The position numbers were made by a program, and so were the translations under genes. This document shows positions 12,444-24,240 of a DNA stretch of 64,000 bases, piece after piece. The stretch's first letter is position 1, and every line of letters begins with the position of its first letter. The stretch is taken from contig MU401490.1 of the NCBI GenBank assembly GCA_022579005.1, forward strand, positions 62,001-126,000. The letters are read 5' to 3'. Source of the stretch: Poronia punctata (Eukaryota; Ascomycota; Sordariomycetes; Xylariales; Xylariaceae). The notes beneath the pieces are model-generated. The model was not told the DNA's origin. It did not search any database and saw nothing but the letters and a program-made list of their open reading frames with translations.

Positions 12444-15400
12444 TCTACAATCAAACCGTTCCTCTTTTGTCTGCCACAGGGTCCTGGGGTCCTGGGGTCC
12501 ACGGTGACATGCGCGGAACTCTCACGAACGTTTCGATCGAGTAATTTTTTGGTAATAGGAACTCTGTTTTCGGCCCCAAGTAATGCCGGCAATACTTGCT
12601 TGCTGCTGTGTGTACGCAATCAAAGGAGCGCTAGGGTCCTGCGCCTGGCTGGTAGGGGGGGTAGGTACCTATTGTGGAGGCCTATACGTCGCAAAATGCC
12701 CGAAACCCTAAAGATACCTACGTATATAGGTAAGGTACGTAGATATTACTCGATGAATTGAGAAGCGAGCAGACCACCGCAGGGCAATCGACTATGAATA
12801 TATGAGTTGAGATGTCGGAGTGGAGTGGCACAGATCGATGGTGCACATTGACTGGGGAGCTGCGAGATATATAGGGTGATAGGATAACTAGACGCAGCCT
12901 TATACCGAAGTCATAGCAAGGAAAAAGGCCCGGCCGCGTGTTGATCCAAACCGGAGAGGGTTATCGTTGACATCAAGGTCCTATCGAAAGAGCCAACAGA
13001 AGGTTCCAACAGGAATTACCAACAGGAATTACCATGGGCCCTAGGCCAGGGAGGCCTGGACAAGCTTCCATGTTCCCCCACCTTTTCCATCAAAGCTGTC
13101 GCTCAAACACTGATAAGTTCGGTTGCGGACGTCCTTATTGCGCGAGTACTATTCGCACTTTGGAACGGTAGTCTAGGTTCGCTTCTACAGCCAAGCCCAG
13201 CTTTAGGTTAGGAGGGCTTATCTCGCACCTTGCGAGTACAATAGCGGTAGGTACATGGCTATACTCGGACAGTAGGAAGAACTTGGAGTAGGTACCATGT
13301 GCCATTCCTTCGGTCTTGCCGTCAGAACTTGAAATGTCTAGTCTAACCCCTCATTTCATTGGTTGTCCGTGCTACACAACTGTGAAAAGTGCAGGTCAAG
13401 AGACATATCAAGTCGGAGGTAGGTAAGCCCGCAGCTCATGGACACCTTGGCCAGCTTCCCTACCCGAAAAGATTTTGCATCTGATCATCTGGAATACAGT
13501 TAACCGGTAACTCGTATGCGCGTCAGTAGCTTAGATAGCATACACGCAGTGACACCAGAAATAGATACAGGACAAAAACGACCACATAACGGTTGATAGG
13601 GAAGAGATAGGTAACACACAAACGAAGGATTTGCCCCGCACAATGGTCCTCATTGCGGGGTTCTGATTGGGTTCCGACCAGGTTGTAGCTGGGGGTTAGC
13701 TCAGGGTAAAGGCTTGGCTTATCAAAGGACAAAGCACTGAATTATGTGATCTCATCGAGCAACACTTTTCAAGACCTTGAAAGCGGGGCCAAAGCACGTG
13801 CCTCTAAGCCCATTTAAAACCTTCCCTTATCAGTTCCCTTGCTATTTGCATTGGATTACGCGTATCTACTGCCATTTTTCACATGTTGGCGTCTACTTTT
13901 TAGAGTTGCAAATATCTTGCACGTAATCAAGCTAAACAGTATCTATAGTTTTGATCGATCTGAGCGCCGTGTCCGTAGTGTTCTACCCCTCAGGTCATAA
14001 TGACTACTTTGTATCAAGGTAAGCAGGGAGAGGTTACACAAACTTATTACAGAGGCACATGATACTGAAGGTGCCTACCCTGGGCAATTGGAGTTGCGAA
14101 TCAGCATAACGGTTTGGTTGCGGCTTGTCAATCAATATGACGTAACTGCTTTCATTGTCGGCAATGAGTAGCCGCGTAAGTAATATGTGTACCTATACAA
14201 AGCAACAGGTTTTGCGCATCGGTGTACGTTGTTACTAAGAAGGAAGCCATATATAAATGATGAGTCTTTGATGCCTAAATAGTAGATTTTGGGCTTTACA
14301 GGATGTTTCTATGATATAAATACATTAGTATGTAGTTTGCAGTAGCTATGAGGAAAAACAGCAAGAAGTTCTAGAATCACTACTTGCACGGTACTAAATT
14401 GCTGCTAGGCATAGGGGGGCATAGCTGAAGTGGGCATCGTACCGCCTGCTATCAGTACCTACATGTACTTGCACACACGTCTAAGGAAGAGTAGACATTG
14501 TCTTCTCCGTCTGTCTGAGAAATTACAAGTTTCTCTTTATCCGTTGTCTCATTCTAACGTAATTATGTCCTGGTATTTACCTAATCGACTTGATATCATG
14601 GTCATATACTAGAGCATACAAAATATCTTTGGGTCGCATGCAAATATCTCTCCAGCTTAAGTGTCAGGACATCCCGCTGTCATGTTTAATCGGCCGATGA
14701 CTACGTGTAAGAGTATGCATCTGAGGCCCGACCTGACTCCTTTTTTGATCATACCAAGCCGGAGCGGTTGTAAGTTGGGGATTTGCCTAGGTTTGTGCGC
14801 AAGCCATGCTTATTTCTCTTTGTTTGGGTACTGCTTGTACATCTAACACACATCTTATTTGTACTTGTAAAACCCTCTGTGGTTTTCTCATGTCACACAT
14901 CTGTGTAGGTCGCAAACACAGCGCATGGGATTTTACAAGTGTAATACCAATCGAGAAAAGTTACCGTCCCAGAAAGTTGAACGCATACTGTACAAGTATG
15001 GTCAAGATGGTCAAGTCGCCAGGCAGAAACGTAGTGCCACCCTTGATCTCGCAGATCTAGGCAAGAAATCTCTCCACCGATTCCCTAGTTTCAATTCTCA
15101 TTAGGCACCACAGGGCACTGGAGTACTAAGCTGAATTGTGATAGGTAGGCGAGAAATAGGCGATTAATAGCACGTAGCTACAGGCGATAAATCTCCTATG
15201 GCACGTGCTTTCGTGTTTCCTGCCCAGCAAGTGGCTCGCTCTTTACAAGGATGCGTGCATATAGAGAGCGTGGTTGCCTAAGAAGCAAGGACGCGCTTGT
15301 TCAAAATATTTAATTGAGCTCGCCAGCAATGGAACAAAAAATTATGGTGCACCGACTATTCAGTTCTATACAGGGCCTTGATCTTGATTAGAAGTTAAAG

Positions 15401-15587
15401 ACACTTTCAGTTATCGTGTGGCTTCAAAGAAACACCTCTCTTGTAGGACCTCATGTCATTGTGGTTTTTATTAGCTACATAATTGCAGAGTTACGAGTAG
15501 GTGGCATCATAGAGCGACGAACCGTTTGTCCAAACCCCTTGGCCCCTTAGATTTTTCTTTTTAAACTGCCTACCTCCTACCCGCAGT
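12444..15587. other. Intergenic, 3.1 kb, no gene recognised
   Basis: The two flanking genes (permease on minus, PARP on plus) are divergent, so both promoters lie here. Sporadic ORFs of 60-85 codons (for example 13523-13732 minus and 14430-15060 plus) show no motif. GGTA/TACC repeats are scattered throughout. The last ~100 bases before 15588 carry a T-rich and then C/T-rich leader. Confidence 0.6.
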
Positions 15588-18190
15588 ATGCCTCGAAAGA
15601 AGGCGGCCGCACCTGCCACTCCACCCTTGAGTGGTTTGAGTATCGCAATCGGTGGCACTTTTCCCAATCGTACCCAAGCTTCTATCGAGGAGGACTTCAT
15701 CACAGCTCTTGGTGCTACACTTGCCAAATCCGTCTCGGGTGCTACAAGCCATCTTATCACAACCGAGACTGACTACCAGAAGAAAACGGCCAAGGTCAAG
15801 ACTGCCCTGGCTAACGGGATCCACATTGTTGGCCTTCAGTGGCTTGAGGACTGCGTTGAAAAGAATGCTCACCTCGATGAGAGTGGCTATAGTCTCGTCG
15901 CTTCAAATCAACATCAGTCCCAGCCCCAGCCCCAGCCCCAGCCCCAGCCCCAGCCCCAGGCCCAAGCCCAAGCCAATGGGTCCAGGAAGCGTTCCGCGGC
16001 CCAGAAAGACCAAAAGGACGGCGAGGAAGACTCGCAACCTGAATCAAAGAAGGGCAAGACAGAAAAGGAGGAGGTCGATGAGCGAGAACCAAAGGTTGCA
16101 GACGGCCAGATCGCCAAGTCCCTCGATGTCAAAATCCCACTTGACGAAGGCGCTCAAAATGAGCTACCTCAACACGAGGTCTACATTGACGACGATGGCG
16201 TGATTTATGATGCGGCACTGAACCAGACAAATTCTAGCAACAACAACAACAAGTTTTATCGCATCCAGGTATGCTTGCTCACCAACACCAGATCCGATTG
16301 CCCGCCATGGTCTTTGAAAGACTAAATTTGTGAAACTCAGTTGCTACGGTCTGTGAATGGTAGTCTATACGTTTGGGCGAGATGGGGGAGGGTTGGTGAG
16401 TATGGCCAAGCTATGAAGCAATCTGCAGATTCCATTGATGAGGCTATCAAGCTCTTCCAATCCAAGTTCAGGTCCAAGTCTGGATTGGCATGGGCCAAGC
16501 GGGGTGATCAACCAAAGCCCGGCAAGTACGCCTTCATCGAGAAATCTTACGAGCCCGACTCAGAAGATGAAGACGACAAAGGGGACGAGGCTGACGGGGC
16601 TGAGGGAGCCAAGAAGACTACCAAACACGAAGAAATAAAGTCTGAGCTGCCTGGGCCTACCCAAGAGCTTATGCAACTGATCTTCAACCAGCAGTATTTT
16701 GCAAATGCCATGTCAGACCTCAACTACGATGCAGCTAAGCTACCGCTCGGAAAGCTCAGCAAGGCGACCATCAGTCGAGGGTTTCAAGCCTTGAAAGACC
16801 TGTCAGCTCTACTCGACGACCCAAGCCTAGCAGCTTCCAAGTATAATGCTACCTTTCCCAAGGCCACTGAACATCTGTCGAATCTCTTCTTCACCATCAT
16901 CCCTCACGCCTTTGGTCGTAATAGACCACCGGTAATCCAGACCGGAGGCATGCTCAAAAAAGAAATAGAACTTCTGGAGAGCTTGAGCGATATGAAAGAC
17001 GCAATGTTATTGATGAAGGCCGAGAAGAAGGCGGAACAGGAAGGAGACCTCAACGAGCTGGATCGTCGGTTCCAAAGCCTCAACATGGACGAGAGTAAGT
17101 TTATCCCCGCCCGACGCGCTGATACAGATAGCAGCATCCCCCTTTGTACCCTTAATCAAGGCCCTAGTTACTAATTCTGAGGGAAAGTGACCCCATTAAG
17201 CAAAGATAGTGAAGAATTCGGACTCTTGAAGGACTATTTAATGGAAACTCGAGGATCGACTCACCACACCAATTATAAGATCTCCCAGATTTTTAGAATT
17301 GAGCGAAATGGGGAGTTTGACCGGTTCGAACAAGCACACAACACGCCTCGTGATCGGCGACTCTTATGGCACGGCTCCCGTTGCACCAATTTTGGCGGTA
17401 TCTTGAGTCAAGGCCTTCGGATTGCTCCGCCTGAAGCCCCCGTTTCCGGCTATGGTACGTGGGAAATCTTCATCTTCGTTTTCGTTTTCCCCTATTAAAC
17501 AATGCTAACTTTATCAATACAGTGAGTCGATAACTGAGCTCTCCTTCTTGGGGACAGTTTAAACACTTCTCCATCACCGTATGCTGATTATCACTGTTAT
17601 AGATGTTTGGCAAGGGAATATACTTGGCCGACATGTCTTCCAAGGCAAGATTACCCAGAACCCTCAGCGCCATGCGAGAATACAGACTAACGACCATTCC
17701 AGTCAGCCAACTATTGTTGCGCCTACAGCTCGCACGGACACGCACTCTTGCTTCTATGTGAAGCCGAGTTGGGTGATCCCATGCAGACCCTGACACACTC
17801 TTCTTATACTGCGGGCGACGATGCCAAAGCAAAAGGCATGCTGTCAACATGGGGTCAAGGCCAGACTGGACCTAGTAAATGGAAGGACGCCGAATGCGTC
17901 CATCCGTCATTAAAAGGGGTTAAAAGTGAGCCTGTCTATTTCCGTGCCTTGATACCTACACCCAAACCCACACAAATATACCTCACCTCCTACTGCCACG
18001 CCTTGCCTAACTACCTACCTACCTTCTGCTCTTGACTGCTTAGTTGCTAATATCGAATTCGGCAGTGCCGGATACTACCGTCGCGCCCGGTCCGACAAAC
18101 GTGCCATCTGCCACTCTGCAGTACAACGAATACATCTGCTATGATGTCTCTCAAGTGCGGTTGCGGTATTTACTGAGAGTCAAGATGTAG
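15588..18190 (+). CDS. Poly(ADP-ribose) polymerase (BRCT-WGR-PARP)
   Basis: Six exons: 15588-16268, 16341-17094, 17188-17453, 17603-17644, 17703-17925 and 18066-18190; product 696 aa. It transfers ADP-ribose from NAD+ to chromatin proteins, probably in DNA-damage response and ageing as known for the single PARP of filamentous fungi. Domains: BRCT (~10-103, with the conserved Trp85), a Pro-Gln repeat (~112-126) from a CAGCCC microsatellite, a basic/acidic linker, WGR (~195-305, core [11 protein letters not shown] at ~239), PARP regulatory helices (~345-470) and the catalytic domain. The H-Y-E triad is intact: His540 in LLWHGSR, Tyr574 in GKGIYLAD, Glu677 in YNEYICYD. Zinc fingers of animal PARP1 are absent, as usual in fungi. 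Intron 4, counted from the 42-nt exon, uses a GC donor (17645). The junction after Tyr567 only works if 17454-17602 is a twin intron (listed separately). The last intron (17926-18065, 140 nt) has a second possible acceptor at 18043, which would break the frame. Confidence 0.96.
15917..15975 (+). repeat. Coding CAGCCC hexanucleotide microsatellite in PARP
   Basis: About eight tandem copies of a 6-bp unit encode alternating Pro-Gln (then Ala-Gln) between the BRCT and WGR domains. Length change in multiples of six keeps the frame, so the linker can vary freely. Confidence 0.9.
17454..17602 (+). other. Spliceosomal twin intron (stwintron, donor interrupted after its first base) in the PARP gene
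   Basis: The coding sequence must pass from Tyr567 (TAT, ending 17453) directly to ATG at 17603 to give the PARP motif GY-MFGKGIY. A single GT-AG intron cannot do this: the first GT donor (GTACGT) starts at 17455, leaving one extra G and shifting the frame. The DNA resolves this as two nested introns. The internal intron is 17455-17522 (68 nt): GTACGT donor, GCTAAC branch site at 17504-17509, ACAG acceptor. Its removal joins G17454 to TGAGTC at 17523, creating a perfect GTGAGT donor for the external intron (17454 plus 17523-17602, 81 nt), which has a CTGAT-type branch site at 17584 and a TATAG acceptor. All signals are seen; sequential splicing is inferred. Confidence 0.85.
17645..17702 (+). 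other. GC-AG intron in the PARP gene
   Basis: This 58-nt intron begins with GCAAGA after AAG and ends in CCAG, with an ACTAAC-like branch sequence near 17686. The reading across it gives [16 protein letters not shown], the conserved stretch after the catalytic Tyr, so the position is certain. GC donors are a small minority in fungi. Confidence 0.9.
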
Positions 18191-19208
18191 GACTATGTCT
18201 TTTTCAGATTCGTCAACCTATTCACCCCATCATCTCTCGAAACTTTACATACCAGGCCCGCTAGTAGGTGCAAACAAAATTTTGTCCGGACAGTCGGGCC
18301 ACCGTTAAATTTACCTGTTCGACTCGGATCATATATACGCGTCCGCTTTGATGGGTTGTATAACAAATGTCAAGTTATGTATCATGGGAGGACATTATTA
18401 TAGGATGTCACATCTGCCATCTACTATCAAGAAGATATGACAAGCTTGCTCTATCGCCGGGGGATAAAACAACTACGGCATTGCCCAATTCTTATTCGGA
18501 TTAGTAGATCACCATACAGTTGTCCCGCAGTTTCACTAGATTGTTCTCAATTACTAGTCGGACGGGTTGCTCTCGCTATCTCAACATTGCAACAGCGCGA
18601 TAGGCTTTCCCTCTTACTTCAATCATTCCAGGGCCAAGGCCTTTAAGGAAGTCTCGAAGTCGGGACGTACACAGATCTTTTTACCATTCCCATATGCATA
18701 TCTTCAATCCCAGCCATCCAGGGCCGTTTGATAATGCAGTCTTGATATGGAGATGTCTATACCTCTGCGAAGAAAAGCCGTGACGAGAGTTACAACCGCA
18801 CCCAGCCTGGCCAGTTTGCTCTACATCCCTCAGGCTCGTGGTAGCAGGGGGCGCAGTCTGTACGCAGAGATGACGCTTGCTCCCAATCGGGGTTGGGACG
18901 GTCACCCTCTTCCCGCCCGCAGCAGCTCCAAATCAGAGGCAGTTCGTATTCTCGCTCAATCAGAACCACCTCGCCCGTCCACCTGTGCCTTGTGTAGACT
19001 CGTGGCGAAGTCCGGAGGATCCCCTTGTGATCTTGATATCGGTAAAATTAGTCAGTGTTGGGTCTATGCTTTGAATATCATGTTTTATGTTCTTGGAAGA
19101 GGCGCCGGGTATCTTTTGGGGGGATGACGAATAGGACAGGGGTAGATGAATAGAGAAGCACGAGCAATATCCCGGAAATAGCTTCGTATTGGTGCTAAGA
19201 TACGTACT
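18191..19208. other. Intergenic, no gene recognised
   Basis: ORFs at 18437-18646 and 18747-19127 (plus) and 18681-18905 (minus) overlap and lack motifs. The stretch separates the PARP 3' end from the small gene on the minus strand. Confidence 0.5.
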
Positions 19209-19657
19209 CTAGCACACGAAAGGGGAAGTGTTGTCCTTCTGCTCTACAGTTTGCAAACAGTGGCGGCATTTGAAGGTCGCTGGCACTATAGACAGGGAGA
19301 AGACACGATTAGTGAAATGGATCCCCCCAGAATAAGTAGGGAGTAAGTGTGCGTTATGTACGTCCTGGTGCTCCCCTAGGGCAACTTACTAACGTCTGGG
19401 GGTGGTGGGATTCGACCTCCCCAAATAGTTTTGGCGATGTCTTCAGCCGTTATTGGCGCTGCAGGTCTGGCCTTTTCGGCTCCCGGGGCCGGCTTGTTGT
19501 TTGTATTGCTTTGAGGAGTGTTTGCATTGACCGTCTGGCCTTCCAGACCGTTGGCGGTCGGGGCGCCGGCGCGCCGGGCAAAGATAAGGGAACGATATCT
19601 CTGTTTTCCTCGCCAGCGGGGAGCTCGAATGTTCGGAGCTTTGCGATGCTTGGCCAT
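19209..19657 (-). CDS. Possible small two-exon protein, 114 aa, unknown
   Basis: Exon 1 is 19657-19390 and exon 2 is 19285-19209; the 104-nt intron has a strong GTAAGT donor, a CTAAT branch site and a TATAG acceptor. The product would be 114 aa. The N-terminal ~35 residues are very basic (many Arg, Lys and Trp-Arg), resembling a nucleic-acid-binding or mitochondrial-type leader; the middle is rich in Ala, Pro and Asn; the end contains a CRHC motif and finishes in Cys. If the intron is not used, the frame ends four codons later, at 93 aa. I do not recognise a family. The well-formed intron signals are the main support. Confidence 0.42.
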
Positions 19658-21591
19658 CGCGGTGGTAATAGGACTTTTCCCTGGATGTATGAATGAAGAG
19701 AGAGAATCTAGTTTGGAAAAAATTACTGGGAAGGGGGTCCCCCTTTTATAAGCCCTACTTCCCCATTAGCAAGCTGAGTTCCTCGATTGCAAGCCGGAGT
19801 TCCCCATTATCAAGCCGAAGTCGTATGGAGCTCGGACTATTGAGGCTCACCGGAGGGACCGGGTCAAGGGCAGTAGGAAACCCAACAAACGCTCCGAGAA
19901 TAAGTATCCTATGTCCGAAATCAGTTCTCCACTCGGGACTCCGCGGACTTTACTGTGTCGACTATGAAGTGAATGCTCCGGCAAGCCATCATTACAATGG
20001 CGGCCTTCTCTTTTGGCTCGACACTGTCACATCTGGACTGGGTTGGGTTGAGAAAAGTGTAGGTACTTACGTTATTGTTAGGCCTGTCTTCTGTGTATTA
20101 ATGTTCAACCGCTTGTCCTTGCGCTAAAGAAAAGTGCTAGTTCCCGACAGTAGGTTATATTATCACGGGGTTAAAACGTTGCGTCGATACAGTGTAAAAG
20201 AATGAAGTGATGCAGGGCTAGTGGTATGATAGGTAAGAATAACTACGTTAATAACCAAGACAACACAAAGGGTTATCCTTGATTTTGGTAGTCGTACTTT
20301 GCTGGTGGTTGAGTTCCAACATCATTTCTTTCACGGCAAGGTGGAAGAGGGGGCTATTAATGTAAGATATAGGTACATCAGGTATGAGAAAAGATGCCTT
20401 GAGGAAGCAAGTGCACGTTAAAGGAAGCGACGTTGAGTGCTGGAAGGAAGGAGATCTCGGGAGTGGAAGGAAGGTCTTGTTGGATGCTGAACGCTAGATG
20501 GTTCTATTCCAAAAGGTACCCACGGTACTAGCTAGGAGAGAGGATAGATGACTCGAACATTCTATTTCCGTATGAGCACCTGTGGCCTAACCTCCATCTA
20601 ACCAAATGGCAAGAACAAACTGACATACAGAAGTAACCAGACTGGAAGGAGCGGTTCCTTGCCCCCTTATCATAAGTATCTATGCGCCCACGTGTCATCT
20701 TCCCAAGAGCTAGGACAGGCCACAAAGGTGAAAGACTGAAGTAAATATACAAACTGTCTTTTCAGTGCTTTGTTGAATACTTACCTACCTACCTTAGGTA
20801 TAGAGTCTAGAGATCCTGATTATAAGGAAGGCCCTATGAATGTCTTTTTGAATAAAGTCGCCAGTAGGTCCTGGAAAATCCTCGTTTGATAACATATTCT
20901 GGTTAGTCCTTTAGGTTGTGAGTTATTTGAAATCCTGCTTAAAGATTAAAAATGCACCCAGCTGTCTGATCTTCTAATCTCATTAGTTTGCTTTTCATTG
21001 CCGCCAATGGTTAATATACCATCAACAAGAGCACATGCCAAAGGGCTACATGTAAATATACGTACATGTCCAGAATGGTTTCCCATGTGACCCCAGGCGT
21101 ATTAGGTCATTTCAGGAGAAGAGACCAGAAACACCGGATTTTTGCATTTAACATGTGCAATACATTTCCCGATGGACTGGTTCTAATCCTCATCACCATG
21201 GCTTTTACCTACGGGTACCTAAGTGGCTGTTTGATATATATTTATTACATAAGCACTATCACGAGGGCTGGTATCGGGAGTTTATAGGAACGCACAGTAT
21301 GTCCAATGAGCGATAGGCACATTGATATGCAATAGAAGAAGCTGATTATGCTGAGTCTCTCGCTGTTATGCCCGCAAACGCCGTAGTATGACCAGCCTCA
21401 CACAGGCCTCTCTGACCTGTTCAAGTACAATGGCTCCCCGATGAAAACTCGCATGAACGCCAAATTGCCATGCCAGTTTTAAAACAGAAATGGAATATTG
21501 GGGACAGCGCATCCGCTGCCTTGTAGCCGAACGCTCGAGGATAGATATATAATCGTAAATCGTGCATACCGGAGTCGGTGCGGCTACAGTT
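19658..21591. other. Intergenic, 1.9 kb, no gene recognised
   Basis: It holds a 20-21 bp minisatellite (listed separately) upstream of the possible small gene. ORFs at 19693-20127 and 21066-21287 have no motif. SPT2 ends into the right side. Confidence 0.55.
19759..19820. repeat. Three-copy 20-21 bp minisatellite
   Basis: Units at 19759-19778, 19779-19799 and 19800-19820 share the pattern TTCCnCnATTnnCAAGCnG followed by AG. They lie about 100 bases upstream of the start of the possible gene at 19657 (minus strand). Confidence 0.75.
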
Positions 21592-22843
21592 TCATCGACC
21601 TCCTTGTAGCAACCGCCGCCTTCGCTCTTCTTTCTCTCGTCTTAGTTTCTCCTCTAAAGCCTGTTCACGTCTGTCTTCCTCGCGTGCGGCTAATTCAGCC
21701 CGTCTCTCTTCGGTGTCGATATCTGATAATCCGGCTTCCATGTCACTGGAACCGTCCGAATCGTAATACCGAGGCCGGCCACCCATTTCCTCTTCCTCTT
21801 CCTCGTCATAGTCGATGAAGTCGTCCAGCTCATCGTCGTATTCATCTTCATGCCTCCGACGGCTTAATCGCGGAGGCTCGAGGAGCCCGCCATGTCTTGG
21901 TCGTTCACCGGACTTGGATGGCTTTTTCTCTAACACGGCACCGGGCCGAGGTCTGGCAGTCCCCGCATAACCAGTTGTTGCCGTTGCCGCCTTTTTGACC
22001 TTCTTCTCTCCAGCCTCATCGACGGAACCTGACCTTGATTTACTCAATTTACTCACTGTCCTGGCATCTTTGGAGGCGCCACTCTTTGGCACATCCCGGG
22101 CTAATGTCCCTGTCCGTCCGTTTTCACGTCCTGGAGCGGTGCTGGGTCGACTGCTGCCTGTATAAGACCCGGGCTTTCCTTTCGCGCCTAAGGCCGGGCC
22201 GGGTTTCTGCTCTGGCTTGGTGATCTCGCGCTCTTTCTTGGCTGTAGCTTTATCGATAGGTTTATGTTGGATCATCCCAACTTTCCCCATCGTTTCTTGA
22301 GCCTTTGCCCCACGTGCCATGATCTCCTTGAAAGAGCCGCGTTTCGGAACACGAGACGGATCGGTTGTTGGTGTGGTGGGTGTGGTAGGGGACGGTTTCG
22401 GCGGTAACACCTTGGGAGCGGGCGGGGCTGGTGGGTTGGGTCTCTGGCGGCTGGAGGTTTCCAAAGGGCGTTTTTGTTGTGGGGGACGGGGCGGAATAGC
22501 GCACTTGACATTTGACGTCGCGGCTGGACGCTGTCCGTTGGTCGAAGGTGAACTAGTACGATGTGGGAGGTTCGTGGGATTTATCGAGGAGTTCCCCGAG
22601 ATAGATGCTTTCACTAGCCCATCGGTTGGTCTCGACTTTGCCACTCTCGTTGATAGTGAGTCGTTTGAACTATCAGCTTTGCGCTTCAGCGGTATTGACG
22701 TGGTCGGTTTGGCGGAGGGGGCCGATGCCGGCTGCCCGCCCGTGATTTCCGCCAGTAGATCGCCTATCTAAATGCATGGACTAATTAGTTTGGATAAGCG
22801 GACATGATATTTCGTTGCAAAGGTTGGGAAAACATACCGGCAT
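21592..22843 (-). CDS. SPT2: SPT2 chromatin protein (histone H3-H4 chaperone)
   Basis: Exon 1 is only six coding bases (22843-22838, Met-Pro), followed by a 70-nt intron (22768-22837, GTATGT...TTTAG) and exon 2, 22767-21592; product 393 aa. Joining gives the N-terminus MPIGDLLAEITG, as in fungal Spt2 proteins. The protein is low-complexity, rich in Ser, Pro, Lys and Arg, with a basic middle. The C-terminal ~120 residues are the conserved SPT2 domain: a strongly acidic run (DEYDDELDDFIDYDEEE-type, near 305-325), then YYDSDGSSDMEAGLSDIDTE, and a charged helix rich in Glu and Arg ending at the C-terminus. Spt2 binds H3-H4, supports nucleosome recycling during transcription and represses cryptic initiation. 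The gene is divergent from ribosomal P2, 929 bp away. Confidence 0.92.
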
Positions 22844-23772
22844 GATGGTTAGCTAGAATAAAGATACGGATATGTCTGTCCGAGGGTGAACCGACTGTCT
22901 CAGATTGGGATTCGGAAGCCTAACGAGGCTTAAGTGGGCAACTGTGGCCTTTCAGACTCGGCTTTCTTCTACAGAAATATGGAAAATCCGGACTTGTAAG
23001 AAATGCGAACCAAAGACACCCACCAGGTCGGTGCCAACTATATGCCCGCTAGGCTTTTTGGCTTCAATGAAAGTGAAGGGGAGGGTGCGGGGGGTGTAGG
23101 AGCTGGAGCCCAAGCAAACAAAGAAGTTGTTAGAAAACTTGAGGCTGCGCATGGAAGCCTCCCTTAATCAGATAAGCAAGTCGCGGCACAGCGCTTCTGA
23201 TTTGCTGGGCTCTTGTACTAGTCGTGGCTTACGCTTCGTACGTCATTGCGGTTGTGGCTGTCATTTTAGCCACAGCTGCCTGCAAAGCTCGACGTGATTA
23301 GGTTAGCTAACTCAGACATACATACTAGCCAGAGCAGGTTAGATTGGCGATCTACCTGGGGGTACCTCGCCGGCGGGCAGAACATGAGCGGGTCAGAGGT
23401 ACCATTACTAGTACCCTAATCAGGTGATCACAATGGACGATAGCGATCTTATCTTATCCACAGCTACCCACGAATTGAGTACCCACGCAAAAACACCGTT
23501 GGCTGGGCCATTTATCGTAACTTTTCTGGGCGCAATTTCAACATCCCACTTCCCAACTCGTCACACCGAATTCCTTACAGAACTCGAAGGCTCAGTCTCC
23601 GCCCAATCCCGCGGTTAAATCGATTGATTTCTCGTGTTCTCAAACAACTCTTTTTCACTGTAAGTCGCCGCAACTGCACACGTCTAAAGCCATTTTCCGT
23701 AAGCATCGATGCTAGTTTGAGGGAACACGTCGCAACTAACTTGTGAACTTCGCAACTTTAGTACCTACCAAA
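22844..23772. promoter_or_regulatory. Divergent promoter between SPT2 and RPP2
   Basis: The 929-bp stretch serves both genes. Small ORFs at 22905-23099 and 23424-23618 look accidental. On the RPP2 side the leader contains an intron (listed separately). No further site could be assigned. Confidence 0.5.
23660..23761 (+). other. Likely 5'-UTR intron of RPP2
   Basis: A GTAAGT donor at 23660, an AACTAAC branch sequence near 23733-23739 and a TTTAG acceptor ending 23761 lie 11 bases before the RPP2 ATG. Leader introns are common in ribosomal protein genes. If unspliced, the same frame is open from 23743, adding ten residues not found in P2 proteins. Confidence 0.7.
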
Positions 23773-24240
23773 ATGAAGCACCTCGCAGCTTACCTTCTTC
23801 TCGGCCTTGGTGGCAACACCTCGCCTTCCGCTTCCGATGTCAAGAGCGTCCTCGAGTCCGTCGGTATCGAGGCCGATGACGAGCGTCTGGATAAGCTCAT
23901 CGAGGAGCTGTCTGGCAAGGACATCAACGAGGTACGAACAATCGCATATCCTTGAGAATGTTTCGAAATGCGCACACAAAATACTGACAATTTTTCTACA
24001 GTTGATCGCTGAGGGTTCCTCCAAGCTTGCCTCCGTCCCCAGCGGTGGTGCTGGTGGTGCTGGCGCTGCTTCCGGTGGTGCCGCCGCCGGTGGTGCTGCT
24101 GCCGCCGAGGAGAAGGTCGAGGAGAAGGAAGAGGGTAAGTCGACATATAACGCCGCCAATTCTTTTCGCATTATATACTAATAATATGAACAGAGAAGGA
24201 GGAGTCAGACGACGACATGGGATTCGGTCTCTTCGACTAA
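23773..24240 (+). CDS. RPP2: 60S acidic ribosomal protein P2
   Basis: Three exons: 23773-23931, 24002-24134 and 24194-24240; introns 70 and 59 nt; product 112 aa. It forms, with P1, the ribosomal stalk that recruits elongation factors. The N-terminal helical domain begins [20 protein letters not shown], the P2 signature, and includes [22 protein letters not shown] Gly-Ala hinge (~70-92) follows, then a Glu-Lys run and the universal acidic tail ending [10 protein letters not shown]. The start is fixed by the family. Length is normal (106-115 aa). Confidence 0.98.

Noticed and set aside
15811..16132. Minus-strand frames rich in Gly-Ala/Trp-Gly repeats
   Set aside because: They arise from the CAGCCC repeat inside the PARP gene.
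17926..18065. Second twin intron at the last PARP intron (140 nt with an inner acceptor at 18043)
   Set aside because: No donor is formed after removing 17926-18043, so a single longer intron is simpler.
19376..19440. GATTCGAC-type sequence resembling a tRNA B box
   Set aside because: No matching acceptor or anticodon stem could be folded round it, and it lies in a possible coding exon.
23424..23618. 64-codon frame upstream of RPP2
   Set aside because: Short, no motif, and it lies in the divergent promoter; probably chance.
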